Below are positions 62,673-64,000 of a stretch of 64,000 nt of DNA, one piece after another. Position 1 is the stretch's first letter. Every line of letters starts with the position of its first letter. This DNA comes from Escherichia hormaechei_A (GTDB lineage Bacteria > Pseudomonadota > Gammaproteobacteria > Enterobacterales > Enterobacteriaceae), in assembly GCA_042434945.1 (NCBI GenBank), contig CP170191.1, positions 3,348,001-3,412,000 on the forward strand. Reading direction: 5' to 3'. Below the pieces are notes generated by a model that worked only from the letters and a program-made list of their open reading frames with translations, searched no databases and was not told the DNA's origin. Position numbers and translations under genes: made by a program.

Positions 62673-63929
62673 TCAGTAACGTCTCAGCAGCGGCAGTAAC
62701 AGGACGCAGCCCACCGCCGCCATCACCGCCAGAAAAATCAGCCCGGAATCCATGCTGTGGGTGAAGGCGATAAGCGCGCCCATCACCGCCGGCGACAGCG
62801 CGCCCGCAAAGTTTCCCAGCCCGTTGAAGATACCGCCCGCCGTGGCGCTCACCCGGGGATGGGTGGCCTTCGCCAGCAGGGCGAAAATGTTGGGTGCGCC
62901 GGTGCCCCACATAAAGGTGCTGAAGCTCATCGCCGCGATGACGGCCAGCGGGGTATCAAGGTGCATCACCGCCGCCAGCCCGACGGCCGCCCCCGCCATG
63001 GAGATAAAGCATGCCGCCGCGCGCTTATCGACCCTGTCCGAGAGCCACGCGCCAATCACTTCCCCTGCCAGCATGGCGATGAACGGCATCGACGACAGCC
63101 AGCCCGCGTGCTCCAGATGAATGCCTTTGCCTTTGATCAGGTAGCCCGGCAGCCAGCCGTTGATGCCCCACAGATAGGTCAGGAAAGCGATGTTAAAGAT
63201 GCAGATGATCCAGAAGTGCGGGCTGACGAACAGCTCACGCCGCGCCGCGCGCCGCTCGTCCCGGGACGCCTGCGAGGTGCCGGGTTTTGCCTCCAGGCGG
63301 ATCCCGCGCAGACCAATGCGCACAAAGATAAGTACCGGCACGGTAAGCATGGCCATCACAAAGAAAGTGCTCTGCCAGCCAAAGGTGTTCAGCAGCCAGA
63401 GGGAAAGCGGGAAACCAATCGCCGCGCCCACCGGGGTCCCCAGCAGCCACAGCATGGTGGCGCGCGCCTGCAAATGCTGGGGGAAGTTGTGACGTACGAT
63501 GGCGAAGGCCAGCGGGAACAGCGGTCCTTCCGCCACGCCCAGCAGAATACGCAGGACGATCATCAGCGTGTAGTTATGGGTAAAGCCCATCGCCACCATC
63601 AGCACGCACCACACCGCCATCATCCCGGTGAGCAGGCGCAGCGGCGCGATTTTGTCGCCTAAACCGCTTAAAAACACCGATGAGAAGCCATAGCTCAGCA
63701 GGAAAGCGCTCATCAAAATGCCGAGACGCGTGGTGTCGAAATCAATGCCCATCGCCTGCTGGAAATGGGTATCCGAAAAGAGCGCCGCGATGCTGATTTT
63801 GTCGAAAAACGCCAGCAGCACGCAGGCCAGCAGCGACAGCGGGATGGCCCAGCGCACCGCTTTTTCGGGCGTGCGGGTCCCCTCACCGCTCGCCTCAACC
63901 GGTGCGGTGTTAGTCTCTAGTGTGGTCAT
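62673..63929 (-). CDS. MFS transporter, anion:cation symporter type
   Basis: A 418-residue, twelve-helix MFS protein with the inter-helix motif GLGDKIAPLRLLTG and the ACS-like sequence VAEGPLFPLAFAIVRHNFP. This resembles transporters of hexuronates, phthalate and 4-hydroxyphenylacetate, so an organic-acid substrate is likely. It is the promoter-proximal complete gene of the seven-gene operon. Confidence 0.88.
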   Translation of the reverse strand: MTTLETNTAPVEASGEGTRTPEKAVRWAIPLSLLACVLLAFFDKISIAALFSDTHFQQAMGIDFDTTRLGILMSAFLLSYGFSSVFLSGLGDKIAPLRLLTGMMAVWCVLMVAMGFTHNYTLMIVLRILLGVAEGPLFPLAFAIVRHNFPQHLQARATMLWLLGTPVGAAIGFPLSLWLLNTFGWQSTFFVMAMLTVPVLIFVRIGLRGIRLEAKPGTSQASRDERRAARRELFVSPHFWIICIFNIAFLTYLWGINGWLPGYLIKGKGIHLEHAGWLSSMPFIAMLAGEVIGAWLSDRVDKRAAACFISMAGAAVGLAAVMHLDTPLAVIAAMSFSTFMWGTGAPNIFALLAKATHPRVSATAGGIFNGLGNFAGALSPAVMGALIAFTHSMDSGLIFLAVMAAVGCVLLLPLLRRY

Positions 63930-63954
63930 CTCTCCCCCTACGGGTGCGGGTTAG

Positions 63955-64000
63955 CTATCGCAGTGACATCAGTGAAAAGGTCGGGTCGGCGAGCGGCACG
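63955..64000 (-). CDS. Possible 3' end of another upstream gene of the operon (partial)
   Basis: The minus-strand frame open at the window edge reads VPLADPTFSLMSLR then TAG, 25 bp upstream of the transporter start. Too short to identify. If real, the operon extends beyond the window; otherwise this is leader sequence. Confidence 0.35.
   Translation of the reverse strand, partial: VPLADPTFSLMSLR

Overview
The window is about 64 kb of enterobacterial chromosome. Its gene order is that of a non-Escherichia enterobacterium, most likely Enterobacter or a close relative (Lelliottia, Leclercia). It covers the region that runs in E. coli from glyU-ygeR-idi-lysS through gcvTHP, serA, fbaA-pgk-epd and tktA to loiP. 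One accessory flank lies on each side.

Left flank (1-13.4 kb): the end of a GH13 trehalose synthase-like enzyme, then an SDR oxidoreductase, a CinA-type amidase, a DUF421 membrane pair, a BOF-family periplasmic protein and a YghA-type reductase, which looks like a stress/desiccation set. Next come a YjcS alkylsulfatase, a small lipoprotein, an OmpA barrel-only protein, an IprA-like regulator, a FadL-family channel and a YcaC-like hydrolase. The stretch 10.8-13.4 kb is accessory. It holds a LysE/RhtB exporter and a likely T6SS effector/immunity pair (HExxH protein plus lipoprotein), ending at the 3' side of a tRNA-Gly(CCC) gene.

Core (13.5-55 kb): actS(ygeR), idi, lysS, prfB (programmed frameshift), recJ, dsbC, xerD, fldB, ygfX, sdhE, ygfZ, yqfA, an RpiR regulator, bglA, scsABCD, ygfF, gcvPHT, ubiI, ubiH, pepP, ygfB, zapA, 6S RNA, fau, serA, rpiA, argP, yggE, argO, mscS, fbaA, pgk, epd, tktA and loiP. 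The main surprise is here. The proteins alternate between two evolutionary sources. Block A (lysS-sdhE), B (bglA), C (gcvP to mid-fau), D (serA-rpiA), E (fbaA-epd) and F (tktA) read, from memory, as essentially E. coli sequences. The genes between them (idi, ygfZ, yqfA, scs, ygfF, the fau 3' part, argP, yggE, argO, mscS, loiP) are clearly divergent from E. coli. Gene order remains non-E. coli throughout. This is either repeated homologous import of E. coli alleles or a chimeric assembly of two organisms. Within block C, ubiH carries about 13 single-base indels, and fau carries two compensating indels close to its block boundary. Both favour a consensus or assembly problem at least locally.

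Right flank (55-64 kb): an OprD-family porin faces a tightly packed seven-gene operon (MFS transporter, cupin, alpha/beta hydrolase, SDR, aspartate dehydrogenase-like, aldehyde dehydrogenase, ThDP decarboxylase-like). This is a coherent but functionally unassigned catabolic pathway for an organic acid, and it is the best candidate here for undescribed biochemistry. REP-like palindromes, a CCCTCTCCC hairpin repeat family and one ERIC element are scattered between genes.
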